This document shows positions 7,301 through 14,201 of a stretch of DNA of 15,704 bases, in pieces; within the stretch, counting starts at the first letter, position 1, and the number at the start of each line of letters is the position of its first letter. The stretch lies in contig CAMDSG010000024.1 of NCBI GenBank assembly GCA_945907055.1, positions 1-15,704 on the forward strand, given 5' to 3'. A program made the position numbers and the translations under genes. This DNA comes from Bifidobacterium breve (GTDB lineage Bacteria; Actinomycetota; Acidimicrobiia; IMCC26256). Below the pieces are notes generated by a model that worked only from the letters and a program-made list of their open reading frames with translations, did not search any database and had not been told where the DNA came from.

Positions 7301-8110
7301 ATGTCTAAGTCTCGACCCGTCGCACTGATTACTGGAGCCTCAGCAGGTATAGGGCGCGCGTTTGCAGAGGCACTAGCTGATCGTGGTTACGACCTAGTTG
7401 TTGTCGCTAGAGACGCTGCTCGCCTTGAGGAACTTGGCGAGATGTTGAAGACGAAGCACTCGACATCAGTCGAGGTGCTACCCGCCGACCTAACCGCAGA
7501 TGAAGGCTTGAGACTCGTTGAGGATCGCCTTAAGCGCGAGGACGCCCCGATTGACCTGCTTGTCAACAACGCTGGATTCGGTACCGCCGGGCGCTTCCAT
7601 GAGATCTCGATCGATAAAGAGATTCGCATGGTTGATTTAAATATCAGCGCGTTGGTGCGCTTGACCCATGCGGCACTTGATCGTATGGTTGCAAGAGGCT
7701 CTGGTGGGATCATCAACGTCTCATCCGTTGCTGCGTTCCAGCCCGCACCAGGCAACGCCACCTACTCCGCGACAAAGGCGTTTGTCTCGTCATTTACGCA
7801 GGCTGTTCACGAAGAGGTGCGCGCTGGAGGAGTGCGGATCATGGCTGTGAATCCTGGATTTACAAGAACCGAGTTTCAGCAGCGCGCTGGAATGGAGGCA
7901 GAGAAGGTCCCAGGTTTTATGTGGCAGCAGCCCGAGGACGTAGTAGCGGTAGCCCTAAAGGCCTTTGATAATCGACGTGCAGTGATTATCCCTGGAATCA
8001 TCAACAAGATGACCGCAACCTTCTCCTCGGTTGCGCCAGGAGTAGTGACACGCAAGATCGCTGGGCGAATCATGAAGGACCCTGGCGAAGCAAGATTGCC
8101 TCGCAAGTAA
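7301..8110 (+). CDS. Short-chain dehydrogenase/reductase (SDR)
   Basis: NAD(P)-dependent oxidoreductase of the classical SDR family, 269 aa, cytoplasmic. The cofactor loop TGASAGIG is at 11-18, the adenine-site region PADL at 61-64, NNAG at 89-92, N114, and the catalytic S142-Y155-K159 set (YSATK). The basic R37 after the second strand (VVARDAARL) suggests NADP(H) preference. AVNPGFTRTEF around 183-193 is the usual post-catalytic PG motif. The C-terminal part (from about 229) is longer and more hydrophobic than in minimal SDRs and could form a membrane-proximal helix. The start has a good Shine-Dalgarno (AAGGGGAG, 7288-7295). The substrate cannot be inferred; neither the threonine genes before it nor the lipoprotein gene after it points to a pathway. 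It converges on the next gene with a 29-nt gap that shows no clear terminator. Confidence 0.9.
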   Translation: MSKSRPVALITGASAGIGRAFAEALADRGYDLVVVARDAARLEELGEMLKTKHSTSVEVLPADLTADEGLRLVEDRLKREDAPIDLLVNNAGFGTAGRFHEISIDKEIRMVDLNISALVRLTHAALDRMVARGSGGIINVSSVAAFQPAPGNATYSATKAFVSSFTQAVHEEVRAGGVRIMAVNPGFTRTEFQQRAGMEAEKVPGFMWQQPEDVVAVALKAFDNRRAVIIPGIINKMTATFSSVAPGVVTRKIAGRIMKDPGEARLPRK

Positions 8111-8139
8111 TTACGCGCAGACGCCTAAGGGAACTGTCT

Positions 8140-9396
8140 CTACTTTGGAGCGATTCTGTAGATAGTGCCGCCTTGTGATGCAACAAGCACCGCACCGCTG
8201 GCATCGACACCAAATGTTGTGGGCTGATCGACGCTAATACCAAGTGAGGCTGATTTAACCCGCCTTTGATTATCAAAGATCAGAGTATTGAGATCTCCGC
8301 CGCAAGCATCAGAGAATAAATATTTGCCGTTTAAGGCCTTAAATTGAGGGTCATGTGCGACGACGCCGCCGATGATTGCGCAGTTATTCCCTGCGTGTGG
8401 ATAGTCAAAGATAGGGGCGACTGCATCTACACGGCGGCCAGAGCGATGAGTCGAGTTGCCTTCATAGATATTCCAGCCGAAATTTGAGCCTGCACCAGAT
8501 GACGTCTCCACCCTGTCAATCTCCTCGCGGTTGCTCTGCCCGACATCTCCAATCCAGAGCATCCCTTCGTCGAGATCAAAGCGCCACGGATTACGCAACC
8601 CGTAGGCCCAAATCTCAGGTAGAGCATCGCTGCGACCTACAAAGGGATTATCCGAAGGAATCGCGTATGGTTTAACTCCGTTAGGAGTGGGGTTGATGCG
8701 AATAATCTTCCCCAGAAGCGTCTTGAGACTCTGCGCATTGCCACCCTCGGCGTGCCCGTACCCCTCGTCGGCGGCGCTGCCTCCATCTCCAAAACTCATC
8801 CAGAGATTTGAGGCAGAGTCGAAGTGGATATCTCCTCCGTTGTGATTGGACTGCGGGTCAGGGATTGCGATGATGGTTCGCCAGCCTGAGTCAGGCGTAC
8901 CTCGCCCCTCCCAGGGAAGTGCGTCCAAGACAATGCGGCCATCGATGTGCGTGTATGCAACATAGAGAAAGCTTCGGTCCGGAGAGAAGGCCATGCCGAG
9001 TAGCCCTTGCTCGTAGGAGTCAGAGATCACGCGCTTTGAGATATCTAGTACGAGCGGATTTCTGCTGGCTTCGTCAAGGCGGCGTATGCGCCCTGACTTC
9101 TCGCCAATATATGTATCGGCGCCAACTGTTGCTATCGCTATTGGTTCATTGAGATTCGTTGCAACCGAGACCAAGCGAGCCTCGACAGACTCCGAGCCTT
9201 GCTGGGGGAGAGTGGTCGATGGATTACTACTGGTCGTGCTACTAGTCGTGCTACCAGTAGCACCACTGGGGATTGGTCCGAGTGTGCCGGCCCGAGAGTT
9301 GTTATCGCCACAGGCGGTCAGGAGCAAGACTGAGATGATGAGTGCGGCGAGGATGCGCACGGCTCGATGTCGTTGGCACGCTGTGGGTCTGAGCAC
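8140..9396 (-). CDS. Lipoprotein of the glucose/sorbosone dehydrogenase (PQQ beta-propeller) family
   Basis: Predicted secreted, lipid-anchored soluble aldose dehydrogenase-like protein of 418 aa. The N-terminus has basic residues, a hydrophobic stretch (about 15-26) and the lipobox LLTAC with C29 as the lipidated cysteine. A Ser/Thr-rich linker (about 47-63) then leads to a six-bladed propeller domain. Family landmarks: EQGLLGMAFSPD (129-140), HNGGDIHFD (185-193, including the presumed catalytic His), GDGGSAAD (203-210), LLGKIIRI, EIWAYGLRNPWRFDLD (261-276), IGDVGQ...EEID (282-294) and NFGWNIYEG (305-313). Members oxidise sugars or aldehydes with PQQ; no PQQ synthesis gene is visible. The start is GTG 9396 with AGGG 7 nt upstream. 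It is the only minus-strand gene inside the block and looks like an insertion relative to the usual threonine/rho order. Confidence 0.88.
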   Translation of the reverse strand: MLRPTACQRHRAVRILAALIISVLLLTACGDNNSRAGTLGPIPSGATGSTTSSTTSSNPSTTLPQQGSESVEARLVSVATNLNEPIAIATVGADTYIGEKSGRIRRLDEASRNPLVLDISKRVISDSYEQGLLGMAFSPDRSFLYVAYTHIDGRIVLDALPWEGRGTPDSGWRTIIAIPDPQSNHNGGDIHFDSASNLWMSFGDGGSAADEGYGHAEGGNAQSLKTLLGKIIRINPTPNGVKPYAIPSDNPFVGRSDALPEIWAYGLRNPWRFDLDEGMLWIGDVGQSNREEIDRVETSSGAGSNFGWNIYEGNSTHRSGRRVDAVAPIFDYPHAGNNCAIIGGVVAHDPQFKALNGKYLFSDACGGDLNTLIFDNQRRVKSASLGISVDQPTTFGVDASGAVLVASQGGTIYRIAPK

Positions 9397-9437
9397 CCCC
9401 TAACCCTAACGAATCAGTAGCCGGGTGTGGCATCGCG

Positions 9438-9443
9438 TAGCAT
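9438..9443 (+). promoter_or_regulatory. Possible -10 element for a leaderless mRNA of the ApgM-family gene
   Basis: TAGCAT matches the actinobacterial TANNNT -10 pattern and lies exactly 7 nt before ATG 9451, the spacing that yields a leaderless transcript starting at the ATG. AGGG lies too close to the ATG to be a normal Shine-Dalgarno. No -35 box was recognised. The intergenic space from the divergent lipoprotein gene is only 54 nt. Confidence 0.3.
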
Positions 9444-9450
9444 TAGGGCA

Positions 9451-10626
9451 ATGAAATATGTAGTGCTTGTCCCAGATGGCTGTGCAGATGAAGCCTGCGA
9501 TGAACTTGGGGGGAAAACCCCATTAGAGGTTGCGCGCATGCCTGCTCTCGCGGCACTAGCAGCGCGCGCTGAGGTTGGGCGCGCTGCAGTTATTCCTGAG
9601 GGGATGCCACCGGGCTCCGATGTTGGCAACCTTGCGATTCTTGGTTACGACCCCAAAGAGTTCCATACAGGGCGCGCACCGATAGAGGCTGCGGCTATGG
9701 GTATTGAGCTGAAGCCAGGTGAGGTTGCTTACCGTTGCAACTTGGTAACTCTTGGCGAGGCTGGAGAGTCAAGCGGCACGATGATTGATTTCGCGGCCGG
9801 GCATATATCGAGCGAGCAGAGTCACCCGATAATTGCTGCTCTCAACGCGCAACTCGGCGACGGGCGCGACGGTGTGCGTTTCTACCCAGGCGTTGAGTAT
9901 CGCCATATCCTCGTCGTGCCAGGGGAGTGGGCTGTCTCCGATTGTGTTCCACCGCATGATCTAACCGGCAAACCAAGCATCTGGCCGACGGGACCTGCTG
10001 CCGAGAAGCTGCACGCGCTCATGAATGCTTCTCAGGCTGTAGTAGCGGACGCGGCTTCGCGCGTTGGGTCTGTAGCGACGCAGATTTGGTTATGGGGGCA
10101 AGGAACGAGTCCGACGCTCCCATCATTCTCTGATCGTTATGGTGTAACCGGTCGACTTACATCTGCAGTAGATCTTGTGCGCGGGCTAGGTGTGCTCGCC
10201 GGGATTGAAGTTCTAGATGTGCCTGGAGCCTCGGCGGGTTTTGAGAACGACTATGTCGCGCAGAGAGATGCATGCCTCACGTCGCTTGAGACGAAAGACT
10301 TCTTCATGCTCCATGTAGAGGCGACCGATGAGGCCGGTCATCAGCAACTTCCGCACACGAAGGTTGAGGCCCTCGAGCGATGGGACTCTGAGATCATTGG
10401 CCCACTAATGGAGGCACTGCCTCGTTTTGGGGCATACCGGATTCTTCTGATGCCCGACCACGCAACCCCTTGCCGCCTCGGAACCCATACCTCAGATGCT
10501 GTCCCCTACATGCTCTACGACTCCGAGAATGAAGGATCAGGCGGGGTCTATAGCGAGTCCGGGACCGAGGGATTAGCCCCGGTTGTAGCCCATGAGCTCA
10601 TGGGCAGACTGGTCTCTCAGGCCTAG
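9451..10626 (+). CDS. ApgM-family (archaeal-type iPGM) protein, predicted alternative homoserine kinase
   Basis: A 391-aa alkaline-phosphatase-superfamily protein of the archaeal-type cofactor-independent phosphoglycerate mutase group. The N-terminus MKYVVLVPDG carries metal-binding D9. EGMPPGSDVGNLAILGY carries nucleophile S56. TGRAPIEAAAMGIEL (73-87) is characteristic. The second metal site is HVEATDEAGH (288-297), DHATP (336-340) and H346 in GTHTSDAVPY. By family this could be a glycolytic phosphoglycerate mutase. However, it sits in the slot between thrC and rho where actinobacteria carry thrB, and no GHMP kinase is in view. Homologues beside threonine genes in other bacteria have been annotated as a predicted functional analogue of homoserine kinase. 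I therefore infer phosphorylation of homoserine to O-phosphohomoserine, feeding ThrC; this is context-based. ATG 9451 is preferred over GTG 9427, which adds eight unconserved residues. Confidence 0.85.
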   Translation: MKYVVLVPDGCADEACDELGGKTPLEVARMPALAALAARAEVGRAAVIPEGMPPGSDVGNLAILGYDPKEFHTGRAPIEAAAMGIELKPGEVAYRCNLVTLGEAGESSGTMIDFAAGHISSEQSHPIIAALNAQLGDGRDGVRFYPGVEYRHILVVPGEWAVSDCVPPHDLTGKPSIWPTGPAAEKLHALMNASQAVVADAASRVGSVATQIWLWGQGTSPTLPSFSDRYGVTGRLTSAVDLVRGLGVLAGIEVLDVPGASAGFENDYVAQRDACLTSLETKDFFMLHVEATDEAGHQQLPHTKVEALERWDSEIIGPLMEALPRFGAYRILLMPDHATPCRLGTHTSDAVPYMLYDSENEGSGGVYSESGTEGLAPVVAHELMGRLVSQA

Positions 10627-10639
10627 GCCTAACGAAGGG

Positions 10640-10660
10640 CTTCACTTCATTTTAGTGAGG
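10640..10660 (+). terminator. Hairpin after the ApgM-family gene, possible terminator
   Basis: CTTCACT (10640-10646) pairs with AGTGAGG (10654-10660), seven pairs with one G-U and a 7-nt loop, followed by TTT. It begins 14 nt after the stop. The U-run is short, so efficiency is doubtful. Confidence 0.4.
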
Positions 10661-10810
10661 TTTCGCGCAGTTCAAGGCAGCCGGTATGCGCTCGGGTGCG
10701 AGATGTGGCTATGCTTCTCCCTGAACCGCCGCTCCCTCCGGATGCGGCACCCCTCTCCGACTAGATCATCCGATCACAGGATCATCCGGCACCGGCGAGG
10801 CGGATAGTCG
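10661..10810 (+). other. Structured non-coding segment downstream of the ApgM-family gene (possible ncRNA or leader)
   Basis: No coding frame is convincing between 10627 and 11009. This half is rich in hairpins: AGCC 10679-10682 with GGCT 10707-10710, enclosing CTCG-GGTG-CGAG (10691-10702); GCCGCTCC 10728-10735 with GGA-T-GCGGC 10740-10748 (eight pairs, one bulged T, 4-nt loop); and CGACTA 10758-10763 with TAGTCG 10805-10810 closing a domain that contains the 9-nt direct repeat. It could be a 3'-UTR, a small RNA or the upstream part of the rho leader. It does not show the landmarks of a tRNA, tmRNA, SRP RNA or RNase P RNA. Confidence 0.35.
10764..10788. repeat. 9-nt direct repeat GATCATCCG, 16-nt period
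   Basis: GATCATCCG occurs at 10764-10772 and 10780-10788, separated by ATCACAG. A 16-nt period is 1.5 helical turns, so a protein would meet the copies on opposite faces. It may be part of the RNA fold closed by CGACTA/TAGTCG rather than a DNA operator. Confidence 0.4.
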
Positions 10811-11009
10811 AAGAGGTTCGCAGTACTTCTTGGAATTCCTTCCACGAAAAAAACACACCCCTCAACACACGGAATCTCTGCGGTTCGTCCTTTTCTATTT
10901 ATTCTCTTCACAGTTCAGGCTCCATAAGTCGAGGCCTCGGCCTAGATGGGTAGCCCACTGTGACCCCACACGTAGCCAAAGGTTGCGTTAGTTCCCATAG
11001 GAGCCCATA
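10811..11009 (+). promoter_or_regulatory. Proximal leader of rho with a C-rich, G-poor (rut-like) segment
   Basis: Bases 10841-10870 contain about 13 C and a single G, the composition Rho prefers for loading. The stretch 10889-10911 is pyrimidine-rich. Rho autoregulates through its leader in Escherichia coli, so a loading site here would fit feedback control. AGGAG at 10999-11003 lies 6 nt before the TTG at 11010 and decides the rho start. The region also contains small palindromes such as GAGGCCTC (10931-10938). I could not place the promoter; TATTTA at 10896-10901 is the best -10-like string but has no -35. Confidence 0.4.
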
Positions 11010-12980
11010 TTGAGTCCAAAGCAGGGTATTGAGCGTTCGATGCTTGACGGCAAGGATCGTGAAGAACTCCACTCCATCGCTGGTGCGATTGGTTTGAAGG
11101 GCGTCACGCGCCTCAAGAAGGCCGATCTTGTAGCCGCGATCCTCTCCGCTGCAGGGGGAGACGGCGACGCAAAAGCGCCCAAGGCTCCCCGCTCTGCAAA
11201 GGCCAGCGCGGGTAAGGATGATTCAGGGAAGACTGCATCTGCTGCATCTGCTGCGAATGGAACCCCCGCCCCTCGCAAAGCCATTCGTTCAAAGCGCGCC
11301 TCTGAACTAGAGGCCGGGTCAATCGAGTCCCTAGCCGCCGAGCAGGATGCGATCGCATCTAGCTCTGGTCTGGGGAGCGACACAGACCCAGAGATCGCAC
11401 CGCGGCCACGCCGCAATTCCACAACTACGTCATCGGCGACGACTAACGAGCCGCAGACGAGTGGAGTAAGCGGAGTAAGTGGGGGTACTGACTCAGACTC
11501 AGAGTCTCGCGTTACTAGCCAGGGAGGGACCGGGAGTGGCTCAGAGGATGGCTACGAGCAGGGTTCTTACTCAGACGCCAATCGCACACGGCGACGTCGA
11601 CGCCGCGGCCGTGACCGCGTAGGCGGGCCAGGGGACGAGGGCGCTCAGGGCGGACAGAGCAGCCAGAGCAATCAGGGTGGACAGAGCAATCAAGGTCGCC
11701 AGGATGGTCAAAGTCGTCAAGGTCGCCAAGGTGGCCAGAACCGTCAAGGTGGTCAACGCCCCGAGCGCGGCAACTCGCGTGGGTACGACCGCGGTGGAGA
11801 GCGTGAGCAGGCTGAGCCGCGTGGTGAATTTACTGGAGAGCCGATTGAGATCGCAGGTCTGCTAGATCTTCGGGACGAGGGTTACGGATTTCTGCGTGCG
11901 ACTGGTTACCTACCAGGGCGCAGTGACTCCTACGTCTCTGCAACACAGGTTCGTCGCTTCTCGCTGCGCAAAGGCGATTACATAAAGGGCGCAACGCGAC
12001 CTGCTGCGAGTAATGAGAAGTATCCAGCATTGCTTCGGGTTGACGAGATCAACGGCATGTCTCCTGAGGATGCGAAAGAACGCCCACGCTTTGAGGACCT
12101 AACTCCACTCTTCCCAGATGAGCGACTAACCCTTGAGATTAAGGATGAACCCGGTCAGTTGACAGGGCGCATCATCGATCTGCTCTCGCCAATTGGTAAG
12201 GGACAGCGGGGCCTGGTGGTGTCACCTCCTAAGGCTGGTAAGACAACGATCCTTAAGCAACTTGTCTACTCAATCGAGCGCAACAATCCAGAGGTGCACC
12301 TCATGGTGCTCCTCGTAGATGAGCGCCCAGAAGAAGTCACCGACATGAGGCGCCATGTCCTTCGTGGTGAAGTAATTGCAAGCACGTTCGACCGACCCTC
12401 AGATGAGCACACTCATGTTGCGGAGGTAGCGATCGAGCGTGCGAAGCGACTAGTGGAGCTCGGCAAGGATGTAGTAATCGTGCTCGACGGAATCACCCGC
12501 CTGGCGCGCGCTTATAACCTTGCAGCACCTGCATCTGGTCGAGTGCTCTCCGGTGGAGTCGACTCAACCGCTCTCTACCCACCGAAACGTTTCTTTGGTG
12601 CGGCACGAAATGTTGAGGAGGGTGGATCACTCACGATTATTGCGACCGCTCTAATTGAGACGGGTAGCCGCATGGACGAGGTCATCTTCGAGGAGTTCAA
12701 GGGGACCGGCAACATGGAGCTTCGCCTTGATCGCAAGTTGGCCGAGCGTCGCCTCTACCCGGCCATCGATGTAAACGCATCGAGCACCCGCCATGAGGAG
12801 TTGCTATTCGAGAGAGACCAGTTGAACCAGGTCTGGAAACTCCGCCGAGTCCTCAATGCGCTCGCTGGGGATGGATCTGCCGCCCCTGGGCTTGAACTGC
12901 TCCTCGATAAACTGCGCTCCACCAAGAGTAACGACGAGTTCCTCTCTGATATCGCCAAGGCCCCATCAGGCGGCGGTTGA
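11010..12980 (+). CDS. rho: Transcription termination factor Rho
   Basis: Hexameric RNA-dependent ATPase/helicase that ends transcription. At 656 aa it is much longer than the 419-aa E. coli protein. Residues about 12-46 are the Rho_N helical domain (ELHSIAGAIGLKGVTRLKKADL). Residues 50-270 form a low-complexity insertion with an RTRRRRRRGRDR patch (192-203) and a G/Q/N/R-rich run (213-250). The cold-shock-like RNA-binding domain follows (278-345, LLDLRDEGYGFLR). The ATPase core has Walker A PPKAGKTT (406-413), VLLVDERPEEVTDM (433-446), Walker B VVIVLDGITR with D493, and the GGVDSTALYPPKRFFGAAR and FKGTGNMEL segments that line the RNA channel. The start is TTG 11010, justified by AGGAG six bases upstream. 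Actinobacterial Rho proteins commonly carry such an insert, which in mycobacterial and Micrococcus Rho broadens RNA binding. It is followed 69 nt later by rpmE. Confidence 0.97.
   Translation: MSPKQGIERSMLDGKDREELHSIAGAIGLKGVTRLKKADLVAAILSAAGGDGDAKAPKAPRSAKASAGKDDSGKTASAASAANGTPAPRKAIRSKRASELEAGSIESLAAEQDAIASSSGLGSDTDPEIAPRPRRNSTTTSSATTNEPQTSGVSGVSGGTDSDSESRVTSQGGTGSGSEDGYEQGSYSDANRTRRRRRRGRDRVGGPGDEGAQGGQSSQSNQGGQSNQGRQDGQSRQGRQGGQNRQGGQRPERGNSRGYDRGGEREQAEPRGEFTGEPIEIAGLLDLRDEGYGFLRATGYLPGRSDSYVSATQVRRFSLRKGDYIKGATRPAASNEKYPALLRVDEINGMSPEDAKERPRFEDLTPLFPDERLTLEIKDEPGQLTGRIIDLLSPIGKGQRGLVVSPPKAGKTTILKQLVYSIERNNPEVHLMVLLVDERPEEVTDMRRHVLRGEVIASTFDRPSDEHTHVAEVAIERAKRLVELGKDVVIVLDGITRLARAYNLAAPASGRVLSGGVDSTALYPPKRFFGAARNVEEGGSLTIIATALIETGSRMDEVIFEEFKGTGNMELRLDRKLAERRLYPAIDVNASSTRHEELLFERDQLNQVWKLRRVLNALAGDGSAAPGLELLLDKLRSTKSNDEFLSDIAKAPSGGG
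11646..11759 (+). repeat. Imperfect tandem repeat encoding the G/Q/N/R-rich run of Rho
   Basis: Degenerate 9- to 12-nt units of the type GGT-CGC-CAA and GGT-GGC-CAG recur about a dozen times and encode GGQ, NQGG, SRQGRQ and similar runs (residues 213-250). Synonymous differences between units show selection on the amino acid composition as well as replication slippage. Length variation between strains is expected. Confidence 0.6.
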
Positions 12981-13036
12981 TCCCCAAAGAACGCGACGAT
13001 TATGCGCCCGGCAAGACCGCAGGGTGCTCCACCGAT

Positions 13037-13042
13037 TAGATT
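13037..13042 (+). promoter_or_regulatory. Possible -10 element for a leaderless rpmE mRNA
   Basis: TAGATT fits TANNNT and ends 7 nt before ATG 13050, the same geometry as upstream of the ApgM-family gene. There is no good Shine-Dalgarno before this ATG (only GAG in GATTGAGAATT). No -35 was recognised, so rpmE may simply be read from the rho transcript. Confidence 0.3.
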
Positions 13043-13049
13043 GAGAATT

Positions 13050-13268
13050 ATGCAGACTGACATCCACCCCAAGTACGGCGATTGCAAAGTGCACTGCTCG
13101 TGCGGCAATGAGTTTGTGACCCGTTCAGTGGTCGACTCCATGCGTGTTGAACTATGCGCCGAGTGCCACCCCTTCTACACCGGCAAGCAGAAACTCGTAG
13201 ACACCGGCGGACGCGTTGAGCGATTCCAGAAGCGCTACGCCGCTGCAGCTAAGAAGCCCAAGAAGTAA
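13050..13268 (+). CDS. rpmE: Ribosomal protein L31 (zinc-binding type)
   Basis: A 72-aa large-subunit protein that bridges to the small subunit. The N-terminus MQTDIHPKYGDCKVHCSCGN is typical. The zinc ligands C16, C18, C36 and C39 are all present, making this the C+ form rather than the zinc-independent paralogue. FYTGKQKLVDTGGRVERFQKRY is the conserved C-terminal motif, and a Lys-rich tail follows. ATG 13050 is chosen because the upstream in-frame ATG at 13002 adds 16 residues with no family counterpart. It lies between rho and DUF1385, its standard position in this lineage. Confidence 0.96.
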   Translation: MQTDIHPKYGDCKVHCSCGNEFVTRSVVDSMRVELCAECHPFYTGKQKLVDTGGRVERFQKRYAAAAKKPKK

Positions 13269-13275
13269 GGCTTCT
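13252..13275 (+). terminator. Hairpin spanning the rpmE stop
   Basis: AGAAGCC (13252-13258) pairs with GGCTTCT (13269-13275), a 7-bp stem whose 10-nt loop includes the rpmE stop codon, followed by CTCTG. It may attenuate readthrough into the DUF1385 gene or protect the 3' end. There is no clear U-tract. Confidence 0.3.
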
Positions 13276-13295
13276 CTCTGTATGAGGGTCTCTCT

Positions 13296-14201
13296 GTGAC
13301 GGCTCCTGCGCAACCAGTGCGCTACATGGGTGGTCAAGCCGTCATGGACGGCGTGATGATGCGCGGAGAAGATATCTGGGCCGTTGCAGTTCGTCGTCTC
13401 GATGGAGGCATTGAACTTAAGACAGGTGAGTGCGCCAATTGGTCTCAGGCTTGGGGGCGAATTCCCCTGGCTCGCGGTGTCGCAAATCTCGTTGAGTCTC
13501 TATCGCTCGGAATGAAGTCGCTTACTTGGTCCGCTGAGGTAAATACCCCCGAAGAGGACCGCCTGGGCAAGGGTGGAACCGCTGTATCGATGGTAATTGC
13601 GCTGGCATTCTTTGTCGGCATATTTCTCTTGATTCCGATGCTCGGGGCTCGCGGGATTACCTCGCTATTTGGTCGGTCGCAACTGGAGTTCCACATCATT
13701 GAGGGTGTGCTTAACCTCGGATTATTCTTGGGGTACCTAACCCTTATTGGCAAGGTTCCTGACATAAATCGCGTATTTCAGTATCACGGCGCTGAGCACA
13801 AGGCAATTGCAGCGTATGAGAACAATGCTGCGTTGACCCCTGAAGAGGCGCAGAAATTTACAACACAGCATGTTCGATGTGGCACGAACTTCTTACTTAC
13901 TGTCTTTGTTATCGCGATCTTTGTTTACAGCCTTGTTGGGCGCCCCTCGGTCTTGGCCCTAGTTGCTTCTAGGGTCGTGCTAATTCCCGTTATTGCTGGC
14001 CTTGCTTACGAGGTCATTCGCTTCGCCGCACGGAATATGCAGCGGCGTTGGGTAAGAGCATTAATGATCCCTGGACTCACCCTCCAGCGTCTCACGACTC
14101 GCGAGCCAAGCATCGAACAAGTTGAGATCGCCATCGCCGCGCTTACCGCGGTATTTACTCCAGCACAGACCGCCGAAGTTGAGTCGCGCCTAAGCGCTTA
14201 G
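13296..14201 (+). CDS. DUF1385 family membrane protein (YqhQ-like)
   Basis: A 301-aa integral membrane protein of unknown function, conserved in Gram-positive and other bacteria and often beside rpmE and prfA. The signature GGQAVMDGVMMRG is at 12-24, followed by a soluble region. Hydrophobic segments lie near 95-114, 132-151, 198-213 and 218-242. Between the second and third, YHGAEHK (163-169) and HVRCGTNF (192-199) are the family's conserved His/Glu and Cys motifs, which could bind a metal or form an active site near the membrane. The start is GTG 13296, with GAGGG (13284-13288) seven bases upstream; it begins 27 nt after rpmE. The biochemical role is not established, and the context only suggests co-expression with translation genes. 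The final residues LSA and the stop lie in a 14-bp palindrome. Confidence 0.9.
   Translation: MTAPAQPVRYMGGQAVMDGVMMRGEDIWAVAVRRLDGGIELKTGECANWSQAWGRIPLARGVANLVESLSLGMKSLTWSAEVNTPEEDRLGKGGTAVSMVIALAFFVGIFLLIPMLGARGITSLFGRSQLEFHIIEGVLNLGLFLGYLTLIGKVPDINRVFQYHGAEHKAIAAYENNAALTPEEAQKFTTQHVRCGTNFLLTVFVIAIFVYSLVGRPSVLALVASRVVLIPVIAGLAYEVIRFAARNMQRRWVRALMIPGLTLQRLTTREPSIEQVEIAIAALTAVFTPAQTAEVESRLSA

Noticed and set aside
9397..9410. Two CCCTAA units resembling telomeric repeat
   Set aside because: Only two copies. On the minus strand they provide the AGGG Shine-Dalgarno of the lipoprotein gene, so the likeness is accidental.
10764..10788. CRISPR-like or att-like repeat (GATCATCCG twice)
   Set aside because: Only two 9-nt copies with a 7-nt spacer, no cas gene, and no integrase or tRNA nearby. 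Treated as a short direct repeat in a structured leader.
10592..10807. Open frame of 71 codons running from the end of the ApgM-family gene into the spacer
   Set aside because: It begins inside the upstream gene in another frame, encodes an Arg/Ser-rich peptide and crosses several hairpins. No start signal or family resemblance.
10627..11009. tRNA or other standard RNA gene in the long spacer
   Set aside because: No cloverleaf with a T-loop GGTTCGAATCC-type arm and CCA end, and no tmRNA, SRP or RNase P core motif could be found on either strand.
10988..11422. 144-codon minus-strand frame opposite the start of rho
   Set aside because: It is antisense to the Rho N-terminal and low-complexity coding region, with no recognisable domain or ribosome-binding site.
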